Source: Paenibacillus taichungensis (GTDB lineage: Bacteria > Bacillota > Bacilli > Paenibacillales > Paenibacillaceae). From it: a stretch of 64,000 nt of DNA. A program made the translations under genes and the position numbers. Below, piece after piece: positions 26,900 to 37,382 of this stretch. The notes under the pieces were generated by a model that saw only the letters and a list, made by a program, of their open reading frames with translations, was not told the DNA's origin and ran no database searches. The stretch is from positions 248,001-312,000 of the forward strand of contig NZ_JABMCC010000115.1 in the NCBI RefSeq assembly GCF_013359905.1, given 5' to 3'. How positions within the stretch are numbered: position 1 is the first letter of the stretch; each line of letters opens with the position of its first letter.

Positions 26900-27862
26900 A
26901 TGGCAGAACCAAATATAGCAATGACGAAAGCGCTCAAACAGAAGAAAAGTCGCTTTGCAGACCTCAGGGAACACAAAACCTATTATATTATGCTGATTCC
27001 CCTGGTCGTGTTTTTCACTTTATTCAACTACCTTCCCATGGCGGGACTCTACAACGCGTTTACCGATTATGACTTTAGCAAGGGTTTGTTCAGTCCATTT
27101 GTGGGGTTGAAAAATTTTGAGTTCCTGTTCAAAGGAGGCTGGGATTCGATTGTCTGGAAATTGACTCGCAATACGATGCTCTATAATGTGGCCTTCATAG
27201 TACTCGGCAACATCTGTCAGATCGCCATGGCCGTTCTGCTTAGGGAACTGACATTCAAGAAATTCATGAAAACGTCGCAGACGCTGATGTTCATGCCTTA
27301 CTTCGTCTCGATGGTCGTAGTTGGTTCCATTGTATACAATCTGTTCAACTACAAGTATGGTGTGTTTAACAACGTTTTTACGTCATTGGGTTTCGAGCGC
27401 TTTGACTTCTACCAGTCACCTGAGGTCTGGCCATTCATCATCGTCATTATCGAAATCTGGAAGGGGCTAGGGTACGGTACGGTCATTTATTTAGCATCTA
27501 TTATGGGTATTGATGAAAGCGTATACGAAGCAGCTTATGTCGATGGCGCCAGCAAGTGGCAACGGATTCGGTTCATTACACTGCCGCTTTTGAAGCCGAC
27601 GGTTATCATCCTGGTTTTGTTTGCTATCGGAGGAATTATGAGGGGACAGTTCGATCTGTTCTGGAACATAATCGGCAACAACGGACTGCTGCTGAATGCA
27701 ACCGACATTATCGATACGTATGTGTACCGTTCATTAACCGTGAATTTCAGTCTCGGACTGGGAACGGCGGCAGGGCTATATCAATCGATGTTCGGATTGG
27801 TACTTGTTGTGACGGTAAACGCAATTGTGCGTAAAGTGGATCGTGAAAATTCATTATTTTAA
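26900..27862 (+). CDS. sugar ABC transporter permease, LplB type (module I)
   Basis: A 320-residue permease with six helices. YYIMLIPLVVFFTLFNYLPMAGLYNAF is the typical LplB/UgpA-like start, and the EAA loop is VYEAAYVDGASKWQRIRFITLPLLKP. ATG at 26900 follows GGAAAGGG. No ATPase is encoded here; such systems normally use a shared MsmX-type ATPase located elsewhere (known for the family). Confidence 0.92.
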   Translation: MAEPNIAMTKALKQKKSRFADLREHKTYYIMLIPLVVFFTLFNYLPMAGLYNAFTDYDFSKGLFSPFVGLKNFEFLFKGGWDSIVWKLTRNTMLYNVAFIVLGNICQIAMAVLLRELTFKKFMKTSQTLMFMPYFVSMVVVGSIVYNLFNYKYGVFNNVFTSLGFERFDFYQSPEVWPFIIVIIEIWKGLGYGTVIYLASIMGIDESVYEAAYVDGASKWQRIRFITLPLLKPTVIILVLFAIGGIMRGQFDLFWNIIGNNGLLLNATDIIDTYVYRSLTVNFSLGLGTAAGLYQSMFGLVLVVTVNAIVRKVDRENSLF

Positions 27863-27888
27863 TCGTTATCCGAATGGGAGGAAGCCTG

Positions 27889-28803
27889 ATGGCACAACTT
27901 GCTGCAACATCTGACAAGAACAAGTTAAAAGTGGATGCAAGCTCGAAAATATTCGATGTTATGGCTGTGGTCATTGTTGGATTGGTAGCACTAATCTGCG
28001 TCGCTCCATTTATCCTGATGCTGTCAGGATCACTGAGTGATGAATCCAAAATTGTAGTTAATGGGTACTCACTGCTACCGCAGGATTTCACATTGGATGC
28101 ATACAAGATTGTTTTCACCACCCTGGGAGGGGAAATTGGCAGGGCGTATCTCGTTACCATCTATGTTACGGTGCTGGGCACAGTGCTTGGATTATTGACA
28201 ACGTCCATGAGCGGATTCATTCTATCCCGTCCGGATTTTAAGCACCGGGACAAGGTGGCCTTCTTTATCTACTTTACTACGCTGTTCAGCGGCGGACTGA
28301 TTCCTACCTACTTGGTGGTCGCCAATGTGCTGCATCTCAATCATACGTTGTGGGCGATTATCCTTCCAGGTATGCTCTCTCCATTTAATGTGTTCCTTTT
28401 CCGCAATTATGTCAAAAGCATTCCAAATTCCTTAATGGAGTCGGCACGAATCGATGGGGCAGGCGATTTCAGAATCTATTGGCAGATTGTTCTTCCACTC
28501 TCGAAGCCTGTTAGCGCAACCATCGGACTGTTCCTTGGACTGGGTTACTGGAATAACTGGTTTGGTTATAGTCTGTACCTGATTTCCGATCAGGAGAAAT
28601 GGGGATTGCAGTATCTGCTTTATCGTATGTTATCCCGTGTAACGGATGCCGTCAGAGACGCTCAGATTGTCGTGGATCAGCTGCCAAGTGAAACGATGAA
28701 GCTGGCAACGACCATGCTGGTGACAGGTCCCATTATCCTACTGTATCCGTACATGCAGCGTCATTTTGTCAGCGGTCTGATTGTTGGAGGCGTGAAGGGA
28801 TAA
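27889..28803 (+). CDS. sugar ABC transporter permease, LplC/YtcP type (module I)
   Basis: A 304-residue permease partner. The EAA loop is LMESARIDGAGDFRIYWQIVLPLSKP, and it ends with the family-typical YPYMQRHFVSGLIVGGVKG. ATG at 27889 follows GGGAGGA by 6 bases; an upstream in-frame ATG overlaps the ribosome site. It lies 26 bases after the LplB-type gene. Confidence 0.92.
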   Translation: MAQLAATSDKNKLKVDASSKIFDVMAVVIVGLVALICVAPFILMLSGSLSDESKIVVNGYSLLPQDFTLDAYKIVFTTLGGEIGRAYLVTIYVTVLGTVLGLLTTSMSGFILSRPDFKHRDKVAFFIYFTTLFSGGLIPTYLVVANVLHLNHTLWAIILPGMLSPFNVFLFRNYVKSIPNSLMESARIDGAGDFRIYWQIVLPLSKPVSATIGLFLGLGYWNNWFGYSLYLISDQEKWGLQYLLYRMLSRVTDAVRDAQIVVDQLPSETMKLATTMLVTGPIILLYPYMQRHFVSGLIVGGVKG

Positions 28804-28893
28804 ATGATAATGGGTTTACACGATCAGGATAGGGTGAAAGGCTGCCACTGGTCGCTTCACATACAAAATATCATCATAATGGAGGGGATTGTT

Positions 28894-30453
28894 TTGAAAG
28901 CGCTACATATTAGAAAATCACTTCTGTCTTGTCTCATGGTATTCACGGTTATCCTTTCCGCATGTTCGAATGGGGGTTCGGACAAAGGTGCTACCGAAGG
29001 CTCGGGCACAACGACATCCGATGGCAAGACGATTGTGCAATTGAAGGGTATCACGATGGGAAATGCTCCCGCCAGTGGCATGGACAACTTTTACAAGCAA
29101 CTGGATGAGCTAACGATCAAGGATCTGGGGGCAACGATTCGTTTTGACTTTGTGCCTTGGGGAGACGAAAAGAATCAAATCAGCAGAGCTATCGCCGCGA
29201 AGGAATACGACGTTTATGTTGGCGGCGCATGGTCCGACTTTGCATCGTTCGCCACCAAGAATGCATTTGCGAATCTGACCCCACTGCTGGGAGATGTGCC
29301 TGATCTGGTGGAGCATTATAAAGGCACACTGGATACCGTAAAAATTAACGGCAGTCTCTACGGCATTCCACAATACAATAAGCCCGGAGGCGGCGGAGAA
29401 GGCCTGTTGTTCCGTGAAGATCTGCGCAAAGCGTGGGGATTACCGGAAATTACAGATCTGGATACCGTAGAACAATATCTTTACAAGGCCAAAGAAGCTT
29501 ATCCAGACACGCCGATGATTAATGATAAGCGGTTCGCGGATAACGTCTGGACTCTGGTTGCGGGCTCCAATTATCTGGATCTGGTAAAAGGATACGTTGT
29601 TGCTACCGTGGATGAGCCATACAAGGCGATCAGCATGTACGACACACCTGAGTATAAGCAGGTACTGGAGCGGTCCAAAAAGTGGTATGAAGATGGCATT
29701 GTGAGCCACGATATTTTGGCTGCTCAGGGCAATGCGACAAGTGAGACGCTGGAATTGATGAAAGCCGACAAAAAGCCGCTTGAATTTAACAACCACTTTG
29801 GCGCTGTCAGCAGCAGTTATGTTGGTGCACTGAAAGAGCTGCATCCTGATTTTGAGTATGGCTGGTTTGATTATTATTTCAACAATATTCCGGCCTACAT
29901 GCCGTTTATGGCACCGGATAATATCACCATGATCTCAATTGGTGCTCATTCCAAACACGTCGAAACGGCTCTGAAGCTTATCGAAAAAGCTCATACTGAT
30001 CGAACGTATTACAATCTGTTGCAGTACGGAGTTGAAGGAGAGAATTACAAGCTGGATGGCGAATTCGTTAGCTATGAAGGCATCAAATCGGAGAACAAAA
30101 AGCCAGGCTGGACGGGGCTATATGATGGATATATGAACCTGCAGGAGAAATATCCGGACGAATGGCAGGCCATTAACGATAAATTGCAGAATGAAGGTGC
30201 CAAGAAAGCGGAAGAGAATGGTCAAAGTCCACTGGCCGGATTCGGGCTTGCCACATCTAATGTGGCTGCAGAGCTTGCAAGCATGGAGACGGTTAAATCG
30301 CAGTATATCGTTCCGCTGTCAGTGGGTATTACCAAGGATATTGATGCCGATCTTGCCAATGTGAAGAAACAGCTGGAGGGTGCCGGATTCGACAAGTTTA
30401 TGGCTGAATTACAGGTTCAACTGGATGCTTTTGCAGCAAGCAAGAAGTACTAG
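28894..30453 (+). CDS. sugar-binding lipoprotein (module I)
   Basis: A 519-residue extracellular solute-binding protein, LplA type. The signal peptide ends in a lipobox VILSAC, followed by a Ser/Gly/Asp-rich linker and a two-lobed binding fold with internal motifs LFREDLRKAWGLPEI and YDGYMNLQEKYPDEW. The start is read as TTG at 28894, 7 bases behind GGAGGGG; no ATG fits. It would present oligosaccharides to the two preceding permeases. Confidence 0.88.
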   Translation: MKALHIRKSLLSCLMVFTVILSACSNGGSDKGATEGSGTTTSDGKTIVQLKGITMGNAPASGMDNFYKQLDELTIKDLGATIRFDFVPWGDEKNQISRAIAAKEYDVYVGGAWSDFASFATKNAFANLTPLLGDVPDLVEHYKGTLDTVKINGSLYGIPQYNKPGGGGEGLLFREDLRKAWGLPEITDLDTVEQYLYKAKEAYPDTPMINDKRFADNVWTLVAGSNYLDLVKGYVVATVDEPYKAISMYDTPEYKQVLERSKKWYEDGIVSHDILAAQGNATSETLELMKADKKPLEFNNHFGAVSSSYVGALKELHPDFEYGWFDYYFNNIPAYMPFMAPDNITMISIGAHSKHVETALKLIEKAHTDRTYYNLLQYGVEGENYKLDGEFVSYEGIKSENKKPGWTGLYDGYMNLQEKYPDEWQAINDKLQNEGAKKAEENGQSPLAGFGLATSNVAAELASMETVKSQYIVPLSVGITKDIDADLANVKKQLEGAGFDKFMAELQVQLDAFAASKKY

Positions 30454-30515
30454 ACTCGGATTAGTAGAATTGTGGAGACATTTGAACGAATCAATAATAT
30501 AAGTACCAATGTGCC

Positions 30516-30545
30516 TGTAGACCCCACGATACTCCGGGGTCTACA
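30516..30545 (+). other. hairpin without T run between binding-protein and GH28-like genes
   Basis: TGTAGACCCC (30516-30525) pairs exactly with GGGGTCTACA (30536-30545). There is no T tract, so it is not a Rho-independent terminator; it may stabilise or process the mRNA and set different levels of the two products. Confidence 0.55.
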
Positions 30546-30571
30546 CCTATATCATAGCTGGAGGAACGCAT

Positions 30572-31981
30572 GTGAAGCCAATCATCTGTTATCCCCTGAT
30601 TCAAGAAATTCCCCAATCTCAAGATTACATTATTCGTATTCGTGAGGCGGGCAGCGACGGACCGTGGTCTGATGTAAATGTATACGGAGTAAAGGTTGAT
30701 ATGCACCAGGTGCGGCAGGCCAGTATGGCTTATTTTGATATGGGTGTTCCTGTTGAATTGGAAATTGAATGCAGGTACACGGAGGTTCAGACCATTGATA
30801 TTCGGCCCTTATCTTATAAAATCCAACCACAGATTCAGGCCAATGTAATCTCATTTGAACTGAAAGAATCTGCTAAGTTGTCCATCGAGGTAAATGGCGA
30901 ACGGTTTCGCAATCTGCATCTATTCGGAAACGGGCTGGAGACGGATGCTCCAAGCATGCACGATCCACGTGTTCACGTCATACAGCCTGGCATCCATCGT
31001 ACGGAATGGCTCGAGACAGAAGCTGAAGTACTCTATTTTACACCAGGCATGCATTACATTGAAGAGACCATCCTACGCGTTCCATCGGGCAAGACGGTTT
31101 ATATTGATGGCGGTGCTGCTGTTGCCGGTTCATTCGTCTGTGATCGGGTTCAGAACGTTACAATCCGGGGGCGAGGCTTGGTTTATCTGGCCGACTTTCA
31201 TCGATTCTCAGCATTCCGCGGAATTCGGTTGATCCATGCGAGCCAGATTGCCATTGAAGGCATTATGATCATCGACGTACCGCACTACAGTGTGTACATC
31301 GGTAGCTCACAGTACGTGTCCATCAAGGGTATTAAGTCATTCAGCACAAGGGGCTGGTCGGATGGTATTGATATCATGTCCAGCTCGGATATTGAGATCG
31401 AACATGTTTTCTTGCGCAACTCGGATGATTGTATTGCGATCTATGGCAGCCGATGGGGTTACCGTGGTAACTCGCGTCGTATCCGGGTTAGTCATGCTGT
31501 GCTGTGGGCTGACGTGGCACATCCACTTATGATTGGCACGCATGGGGATCACGAGGCGAACGGTGATGTGATTGAGGATATCCGGTACGAAGATATCGAC
31601 ATTCTGGAACATCACGAGCCACAACCCAACTACTGGGGAGCCATGGCCATTAACGCGGGTGATCATAATACTGTGCGGAACGTTGTCTATGCGCGAATCA
31701 GAGTGGAAACCTTTGAACAAGGTCAGCTGTTCGATCTGCGTGTGGTTAGGAACAAGGATTATAATCCTGCTCCTGGTCGGAGGATCGAACACATTTTATT
31801 TGAGGATATCGAGTATGCAGGAGGGACGTTACATCCTTCCCGGATCTATGGTTATGACGAAGAGCACAGTATCGAAGGAGTAACGTTTAATAATCTCACT
31901 ATTGCAGGTCAACGTGTGGATAGTCCAAATCATCCAGCGATTGAAATGAACGAGTATGTACGTGGCATCACATTCCGCTAG
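30572..31981 (+). CDS. GH28-like right-handed beta-helix glycosidase, cytoplasmic
   Basis: A 469-residue protein. After an N-terminal beta domain (about 1-140) comes a parallel beta-helix with pectin-lyase-fold repeats. It has WSDGIDI and NSDDCIAIYG, matching the catalytic aspartates of GH28 polygalacturonases, but the family GHG histidine is replaced by MIGTHGD and the RxK motif is not seen. There is no signal peptide. GTG at 30572 follows GGAGGAA by 6 bases. It likely acts on imported oligosaccharides of the polymer cut by the secreted lyase encoded next; GH28 or a related family (such as GH49) are both possible. Confidence 0.75.
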   Translation: MKPIICYPLIQEIPQSQDYIIRIREAGSDGPWSDVNVYGVKVDMHQVRQASMAYFDMGVPVELEIECRYTEVQTIDIRPLSYKIQPQIQANVISFELKESAKLSIEVNGERFRNLHLFGNGLETDAPSMHDPRVHVIQPGIHRTEWLETEAEVLYFTPGMHYIEETILRVPSGKTVYIDGGAAVAGSFVCDRVQNVTIRGRGLVYLADFHRFSAFRGIRLIHASQIAIEGIMIIDVPHYSVYIGSSQYVSIKGIKSFSTRGWSDGIDIMSSSDIEIEHVFLRNSDDCIAIYGSRWGYRGNSRRIRVSHAVLWADVAHPLMIGTHGDHEANGDVIEDIRYEDIDILEHHEPQPNYWGAMAINAGDHNTVRNVVYARIRVETFEQGQLFDLRVVRNKDYNPAPGRRIEHILFEDIEYAGGTLHPSRIYGYDEEHSIEGVTFNNLTIAGQRVDSPNHPAIEMNEYVRGITFR

Positions 31982-32104
31982 GGGGTGTTCAATAGGAAAA
32001 TACGACGAGTAAACAGGAAAGGGGGGATGTCTAATTTTCAATGTCTGGCACAAGTGGGCTTCAAGGGAAGAACATCGAATTCCATGAAAATGAGGAGGAT
32101 TGAT

Positions 32105-35100
32105 ATGGAAATGAATAGCGGATTTCATGAGGGGAAAAGATGGAGACGGGTGATTGCTATACTTGCTGCAATCAGTCTGTTGGCAACACTTATACCGGTC
32201 GGTACCCATTCCATCGCAGCTGCTGCGAATTCAAACGATGTTACTGTGTCAGGATATGAAGTTCAGATCAATGAAACAATCACAGGTGGTTTCACGCATC
32301 CCGGAGTTGGACTAACCAAGGAAGTCTTAGAGAACATGAGAGAGCAGGTACTATCGCAGCAGGAACCATGGTATTCCTACTATGTGGCGATGACTAGCTC
32401 GGCAGCGGCTTCCAAGACAGTGACGTCCAGCAATGCCAGCCAAACGGACCCAACAAAACCGGCAAGCGATGCCTTCAACAGCCAAGGCTTCAACTCCCGT
32501 TTTATAAGCGATGGATTGAAAGCGTATACACAAGCGTTGATGTATTATATTTCAGGAGATGAGACGTATCGGTCCAATGCGATGCGTATCATTCGGATCT
32601 GGTCGCAGATGGACCCTGCCAAATATGTCTACTTTAATGATGCGCACATTCATACCGGGATTCCGCTGAATCGCATGGTGACGGCAGCTGAGATTCTGAG
32701 ATATACAAGTTATCAGACGGATGAGCTGGGATGGACAGCGCAGGATACAACGAATTTTACAACCAACCTGATTAATCCGGTCATTGAGACCTTCCAACGT
32801 GACAACAATCGCTTCATGAATCAGCATAACTATCCTTTGTTGGGTGCGATGGCAGGTTATATTTTTACCAACAATCAGAGCAGATATGACGAGGCGGTTG
32901 AGTGGTTCACAGTCAATAGCACTGCGCAAGACCAAGGCTTTAATGGGTCGGTCAAGCAGCTGTTCCGCCTAATGAATATTGATGATCTGACTGGGGAGCC
33001 ACTGGATGAGCCGGTGATTCAGCATGTGGAGATGGGCAGGGACCAGGCGCATGGGGGTGGAGACCTCACTAACGCTGCTATCCTATCACGTATGCTGCTT
33101 GCTCAGGGGACAAAGGTCGATCCAGTGGAGGGTACCGTATCAACAGCGGCAAATGCGGTCGGACCGTATGAGTTCCTGGATGATCGCATATTGGCGGCCG
33201 CAGACTTCTTCTGGCAATTCATGCTTGGTTATGATACACCTTGGACGCCAGTGGCCTATGCCATTTCGCCAGATGGAACGATTCGGGATACGTATAATCA
33301 TATATCCAACGCCTACAAAGGTAGAATGAATACGGCAAATTTCTGGGATATGTATTACTACTACACATATGTCAGGGGCATTAATGTTGCAGAGAAGGCT
33401 CCTCATTATTATGAAGCATTTACGAAGCGGTTGCCTTCCAATTTTTATTATGGTGGTACTCTGAACAAAAACTGGGACAATGTGGACGGAGGCGGAGACT
33501 TCTGGCTGTATATGCCAGAGGAGGCAGTGTCTGAAGGTGCAGAATTTCTGCCGCGTGAGCAGACAAGCGGCTCACTGATCGACATTGAAGATCGTTATAC
33601 GAAGCTTGGCGGCAACACAACCACCCTAAAGGAAGGAGATACGTCGTTTGTGCGGTTTCAGGCGACGCAAATGGGAAGTCGTATAGCATTTCTTAACGGT
33701 TCCAGCAGTGAGAAGATCATTGGTTTCCGCATCCGTACCAATGGGCCTGCCTACTTGGAGCTTACTCCTGGAATCAATGATACATTAACTTTGCCGGATA
33801 CGCATGGACAGTGGCGGTATGTGACTTATACGCTGGACAGCTTCCAGAGTCTGAACGATATTCTGTATATGAAGGTCACAGGTTCGGATACGACAGTAGA
33901 TATCGACCACATTCATATCAAAGCAAGTGAACAGCTGACTCCGCCAGAATTCAAAACAGGAAACTCTGATCTCTCCATATTCGCCTATCCTGGCTCGCCA
34001 ATTCGTGTTGAGTTTGAAGCAACCGATGCTGGGGGAACGGATGTGGTGAACTACTCCAGCCCGAATCTGCCTCAAGGAGCAGCATTGAATGAAGCCACGG
34101 GCGAGATGCTTTGGCAGCCGGGAGTGTCACAGACTGGAACTCATTCCTTCCATGTCGCCGCTTCAGACGGCACAACAATCACGACAAAAGATGTCAAGAT
34201 TGTAGTTTCGGCGAATCGGGCTTCCGCTGTGGAGCAGGCCATAGCTGCTTATGATCAGGATCGAATTTATGTAGCAGCAACACTCAACTCATTTCATGCA
34301 GTGTATGAGGATACCCTTGACCAGCTTGATACAGCTACAGATGAAGTATTCTATGTGCAACTGCATGAGCTAGCCCAAGCAGCGGAAGCGCTGAAGCTGG
34401 TCACTCCGTTGCTGGAACAGAGCGGGGGTATTGATTACCACAACATCGTTGCGTCATCGACCTTTGGGACAGACATTGCCAATATGGTGGACGGGGACAA
34501 TCAGACGGGGGTTTCGTATACACGTGCGCCAAACCTATACCATATGATTGATTTCGGACCGGATTTCAAAGTATCGGCTAGGTCCTTTGGATTCCAAAGT
34601 AATATTTTTTCCGATCGTCTCGCGAAGTCAGCTGTTTTTGGCTCCAATGATGGGGAGGACTGGGTACGATTGACCCCGGGGTTAACAGCATTTACCCAGA
34701 GCTTTCAAACCCTGGATGTTGCTCCCGAATACCAGGACGATTCGTTCCGGTTCATCAAGGTTCAGCTGCTTCATCCACAGCCGGATGTATTGTATGGCAT
34801 CGTCAGGAATTTGTTCGAAATGACCGAGTTCCGGATCTATGGTGAACGTCATGAGACAGGTAATAAGCTGGAGTCCGTCTCCATCTTTTCGGATCAAAGT
34901 GTAAGTGGCAAGATTGCAACTGGGGACACCGTACAATTGACGATTCAGGCTAAGGAAGCAATCCAGAATGTAACGGCGATCATTCAGGGAGTTGCAGCAA
35001 CCGTTACGACGCAGGATCAGATCCATTGGACGGCGGTGGCTGCTATGGGAAATGATGTACCTACAGGTGCGGTCAAGTTTACGGTGGATTACGAACAGAG

Positions 35101-36412
35101 TGACGGAACAGCAGGGGAGCGGACAGTGCTAACCACTGACAATTCAAAGCTGTTCCTTGTAGATGGCGGCAGGTATATTGATGTGTCTATGATGGCGAAA
35201 GTAAAGGCTTCGGATAAACAATGGCCAGGTAACGGGTTATTCCAGGATGAGGTGGGTTATCTGCTATTCGATGGTGACACGTCCACCTATGGGGATCTGA
35301 ATACATCTTCGGGTTCCTTCTACACGGTGGACTTCGGTGAAGGACTGTCTGTGAAGCTGGACGAAATTGTGCTGATGCCAAGAGCTTCCAACAGCTCAAG
35401 AATGAACGGGCTTGTCATTCAGGGTTCCAACGATAATTCAAATTGGTCGGATCTGACACAGCCTCTAAAAGGTTCACAAGAAGGAACGTGGTCGGATATT
35501 AGACAAGATCAGCTTCTGAATAATGGATATTATCGATATTTAAAACTGTACAACAACTCAGCATGGAGTGGTAACGTTGCTGAAGTTGAGTTTTATGGTG
35601 ATGTAGACTACGATGCGGAAGTTGTGGATTCAAAAGTGGTTGCGCCTGAAGGTTACACCCAAGGAAGTTACTATCTCTATCAGCAGGAGATTAACCACAT
35701 CAAAGCTTCATTGACCGAACCAGATGCAAACAAGATGGCATTGCTTAAAGAGTTAATTGCAGCCAAGACCCTGCTAATCTCTTTCGCTGACTCATTTCCT
35801 CCAATTCATGTAGACACTGCCATGGTGCTTGCATCCTCCATTTCATGGGATGGAAAGGTTGATGCAATTAATAACGGATGGCGCGCATTTGACGGTGATC
35901 CTGCCACATCGCCAGATACCAAAACAGCAGCAGGCTGGACCCGAGTTGATCTGGGAGCAGATCACGCCAAAGTAGTTGGCAGTATCAGGTTTATCCCACG
36001 CACCGGCAATGCCGCCCGTATGAGTGGAGCCCTGATCCAGGGATCCACTGATGGGGTGAACTTTGATACGCTTTATACCATAAGTGGTGTAAGCGAGATC
36101 AAGTGGTATAAGCAGTCTTTGAGCAGCAGCAATGCTTATCGTTATTTGCGCTATTATACGCCAAACGGCTTTGCCAATATCGGTGAGCTGGAGTTCTATG
36201 AGAAGATTGTGGACAGAACGCTCCTTACACTGCTGATGGAACGGGCAAATGCAATGAATGAGGAGGATTACTCCGGAGAGAGCTATGCGCAGTTACAGGC
36301 TGCTGTCACGAGTGCAGCCGTGGTTGATACGGATCTGGAAGCAAACCAGGACGATGTTGATTCCGCTGCGAATAGTTTGAAGATGGCGCTGGGTGGTCTG
36401 GTTTCCATTTGA
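32105..36412 (+). CDS. large secreted alginate-lyase-like polysaccharide lyase with discoidin-type domains
   Basis: A 1435-residue secreted protein. Signal peptide about 1-41 (WRRVIAILAAISLLATLIPVGT, AAA). Residues about 45-465 resemble alginate-lyase-type helical toroids (FTHPGVGLTKEVLENMREQ; NNRFMNQHNYPLLGAMAGYI). A beta-sandwich (about 475-610), an Ig-like domain (612-705) and three F5/8 type C (discoidin/CBM32-like) domains (about 772-912, 1022-1163, 1236-1362) follow, with FIVAR-like helical segments, one at the C-terminus. ATG at 32105 follows AGGAGG by 6 bases; the longer reading has no ribosome site. No LPXTG or S-layer anchor is seen. It probably starts extracellular breakdown of an acidic polysaccharide; the exact PL family and substrate are not readable. 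Confidence 0.8.
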   Translation: MEMNSGFHEGKRWRRVIAILAAISLLATLIPVGTHSIAAAANSNDVTVSGYEVQINETITGGFTHPGVGLTKEVLENMREQVLSQQEPWYSYYVAMTSSAAASKTVTSSNASQTDPTKPASDAFNSQGFNSRFISDGLKAYTQALMYYISGDETYRSNAMRIIRIWSQMDPAKYVYFNDAHIHTGIPLNRMVTAAEILRYTSYQTDELGWTAQDTTNFTTNLINPVIETFQRDNNRFMNQHNYPLLGAMAGYIFTNNQSRYDEAVEWFTVNSTAQDQGFNGSVKQLFRLMNIDDLTGEPLDEPVIQHVEMGRDQAHGGGDLTNAAILSRMLLAQGTKVDPVEGTVSTAANAVGPYEFLDDRILAAADFFWQFMLGYDTPWTPVAYAISPDGTIRDTYNHISNAYKGRMNTANFWDMYYYYTYVRGINVAEKAPHYYEAFTKRLPSNFYYGGTLNKNWDNVDGGGDFWLYMPEEAVSEGAEFLPREQTSGSLIDIEDRYTKLGGNTTTLKEGDTSFVRFQATQMGSRIAFLNGSSSEKIIGFRIRTNGPAYLELTPGINDTLTLPDTHGQWRYVTYTLDSFQSLNDILYMKVTGSDTTVDIDHIHIKASEQLTPPEFKTGNSDLSIFAYPGSPIRVEFEATDAGGTDVVNYSSPNLPQGAALNEATGEMLWQPGVSQTGTHSFHVAASDGTTITTKDVKIVVSANRASAVEQAIAAYDQDRIYVAATLNSFHAVYEDTLDQLDTATDEVFYVQLHELAQAAEALKLVTPLLEQSGGIDYHNIVASSTFGTDIANMVDGDNQTGVSYTRAPNLYHMIDFGPDFKVSARSFGFQSNIFSDRLAKSAVFGSNDGEDWVRLTPGLTAFTQSFQTLDVAPEYQDDSFRFIKVQLLHPQPDVLYGIVRNLFEMTEFRIYGERHETGNKLESVSIFSDQSVSGKIATGDTVQLTIQAKEAIQNVTAIIQGVAATVTTQDQIHWTAVAAMGNDVPTGAVKFTVDYEQSDGTAGERTVLTTDNSKLFLVDGGRYIDVSMMAKVKASDKQWPGNGLFQDEVGYLLFDGDTSTYGDLNTSSGSFYTVDFGEGLSVKLDEIVLMPRASNSSRMNGLVIQGSNDNSNWSDLTQPLKGSQEGTWSDIRQDQLLNNGYYRYLKLYNNSAWSGNVAEVEFYGDVDYDAEVVDSKVVAPEGYTQGSYYLYQQEINHIKASLTEPDANKMALLKELIAAKTLLISFADSFPPIHVDTAMVLASSISWDGKVDAINNGWRAFDGDPATSPDTKTAAGWTRVDLGADHAKVVGSIRFIPRTGNAARMSGALIQGSTDGVNFDTLYTISGVSEIKWYKQSLSSSNAYRYLRYYTPNGFANIGELEFYEKIVDRTLLTLLMERANAMNEEDYSGESYAQLQAAVTSAAVVDTDLEANQDDVDSAANSLKMALGGLVSI

Positions 36413-36549
36413 ATGAAGGAGACCAGGCAGTTGCAATAACTCAATTGATACCATTTAGTAGAATGAACAGAAGCTAGATTCAGGATGTACAGATGGAACT
36501 TTATATAAGGAAGTAAACTTCGTACTGATTAATATGATAAAGATAGAAA

Positions 36550-36588
36550 AGATAGTGTCCTTGCAAAGAAGGGACACTATCTTTTTTT
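36550..36588 (+). terminator. terminator of module I operon
   Basis: AAGATAGTGTCC pairs with GGACACTATCTT, followed by a run of T. Confidence 0.92.
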
Positions 36589-36676
36589 ATTTAACGGTTT
36601 TGAGGAGTGGATATTTCACCTACCGTCATGCAGTTCTTTATAGAAAAACTCTTTTGTTTTGGGTTACTCGAATAAA

Positions 36677-37210
36677 TTAGTGATACAGTCCGGTGAGATG
36701 TTCGTCGCTGGGCTGTAAAAGCTTCGACAGCAATACGATCTGGCCGGTATGGTATCCGTAATGGGAAGAGACCTTTATTAACAGAGAACGTACAAATTTA
36801 TGCTCATGCGCATCTTTGGCTTCATCCTCACGACGGTTCATACGATTCCAATCGGTCAACTCATAGGGAATGGTCACTTCTCTGGATAAATCCTCCTCTA
36901 CCAGACTAGATAATATCGCAGTTGATTCTGTTCGCACCTGGTGAAGCTTGGCTAATAATTCCTCCCGGCTCAAACCACCATTGGTATTGAACTCAGCAGA
37001 GCGTTCCCGGATTAGAGGCTGGTTCCCGATACCTGTCACCAGATTCTGATATTCATTGCCCGCCAAATGCAGACAATAATTCCCCACACTGTTCATACCA
37101 GGCTGAAGTCTGGTCCAAATCTGATCCTCGTTCAACCTGTTCAAGCTGGTTTCAATACGTTCTAGCTGCTTGTTCATGTCCTCAACTACGTCCTGAATAA
37201 GTTTAATCAT
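36677..37210 (-). CDS. DinB-like four-helix protein
   Basis: A 177-residue protein of the DinB/YfiT-like superfamily (DUF1572 type), four-helix bundle proteins that usually bind a metal through three His. Candidate ligands are His in NYCLHLAGN and the His pair in SHYGYHTGQIVLL. The start (37208-37210) fits GGAGG 10 bases upstream on the minus strand. Some relatives are thiol or damage-response enzymes; the function here is unknown. Confidence 0.75.
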   Translation of the reverse strand: MIKLIQDVVEDMNKQLERIETSLNRLNEDQIWTRLQPGMNSVGNYCLHLAGNEYQNLVTGIGNQPLIRERSAEFNTNGGLSREELLAKLHQVRTESTAILSSLVEEDLSREVTIPYELTDWNRMNRREDEAKDAHEHKFVRSLLIKVSSHYGYHTGQIVLLSKLLQPSDEHLTGLYH

Positions 37211-37382
37211 GATAACATGTCCTCCATTCATTAGGGTTGATTGGATATCAAATTCAGATAACCGAAGGCGAATTGATTATAAACGAACAATGATTTAATA
37301 TAAAGTCTAATATTGCTCCTGTTTTACTCAAGATTGAATGATCGCTTGAATTATTGATTATAGAGAACAGAAGGTATGAATA

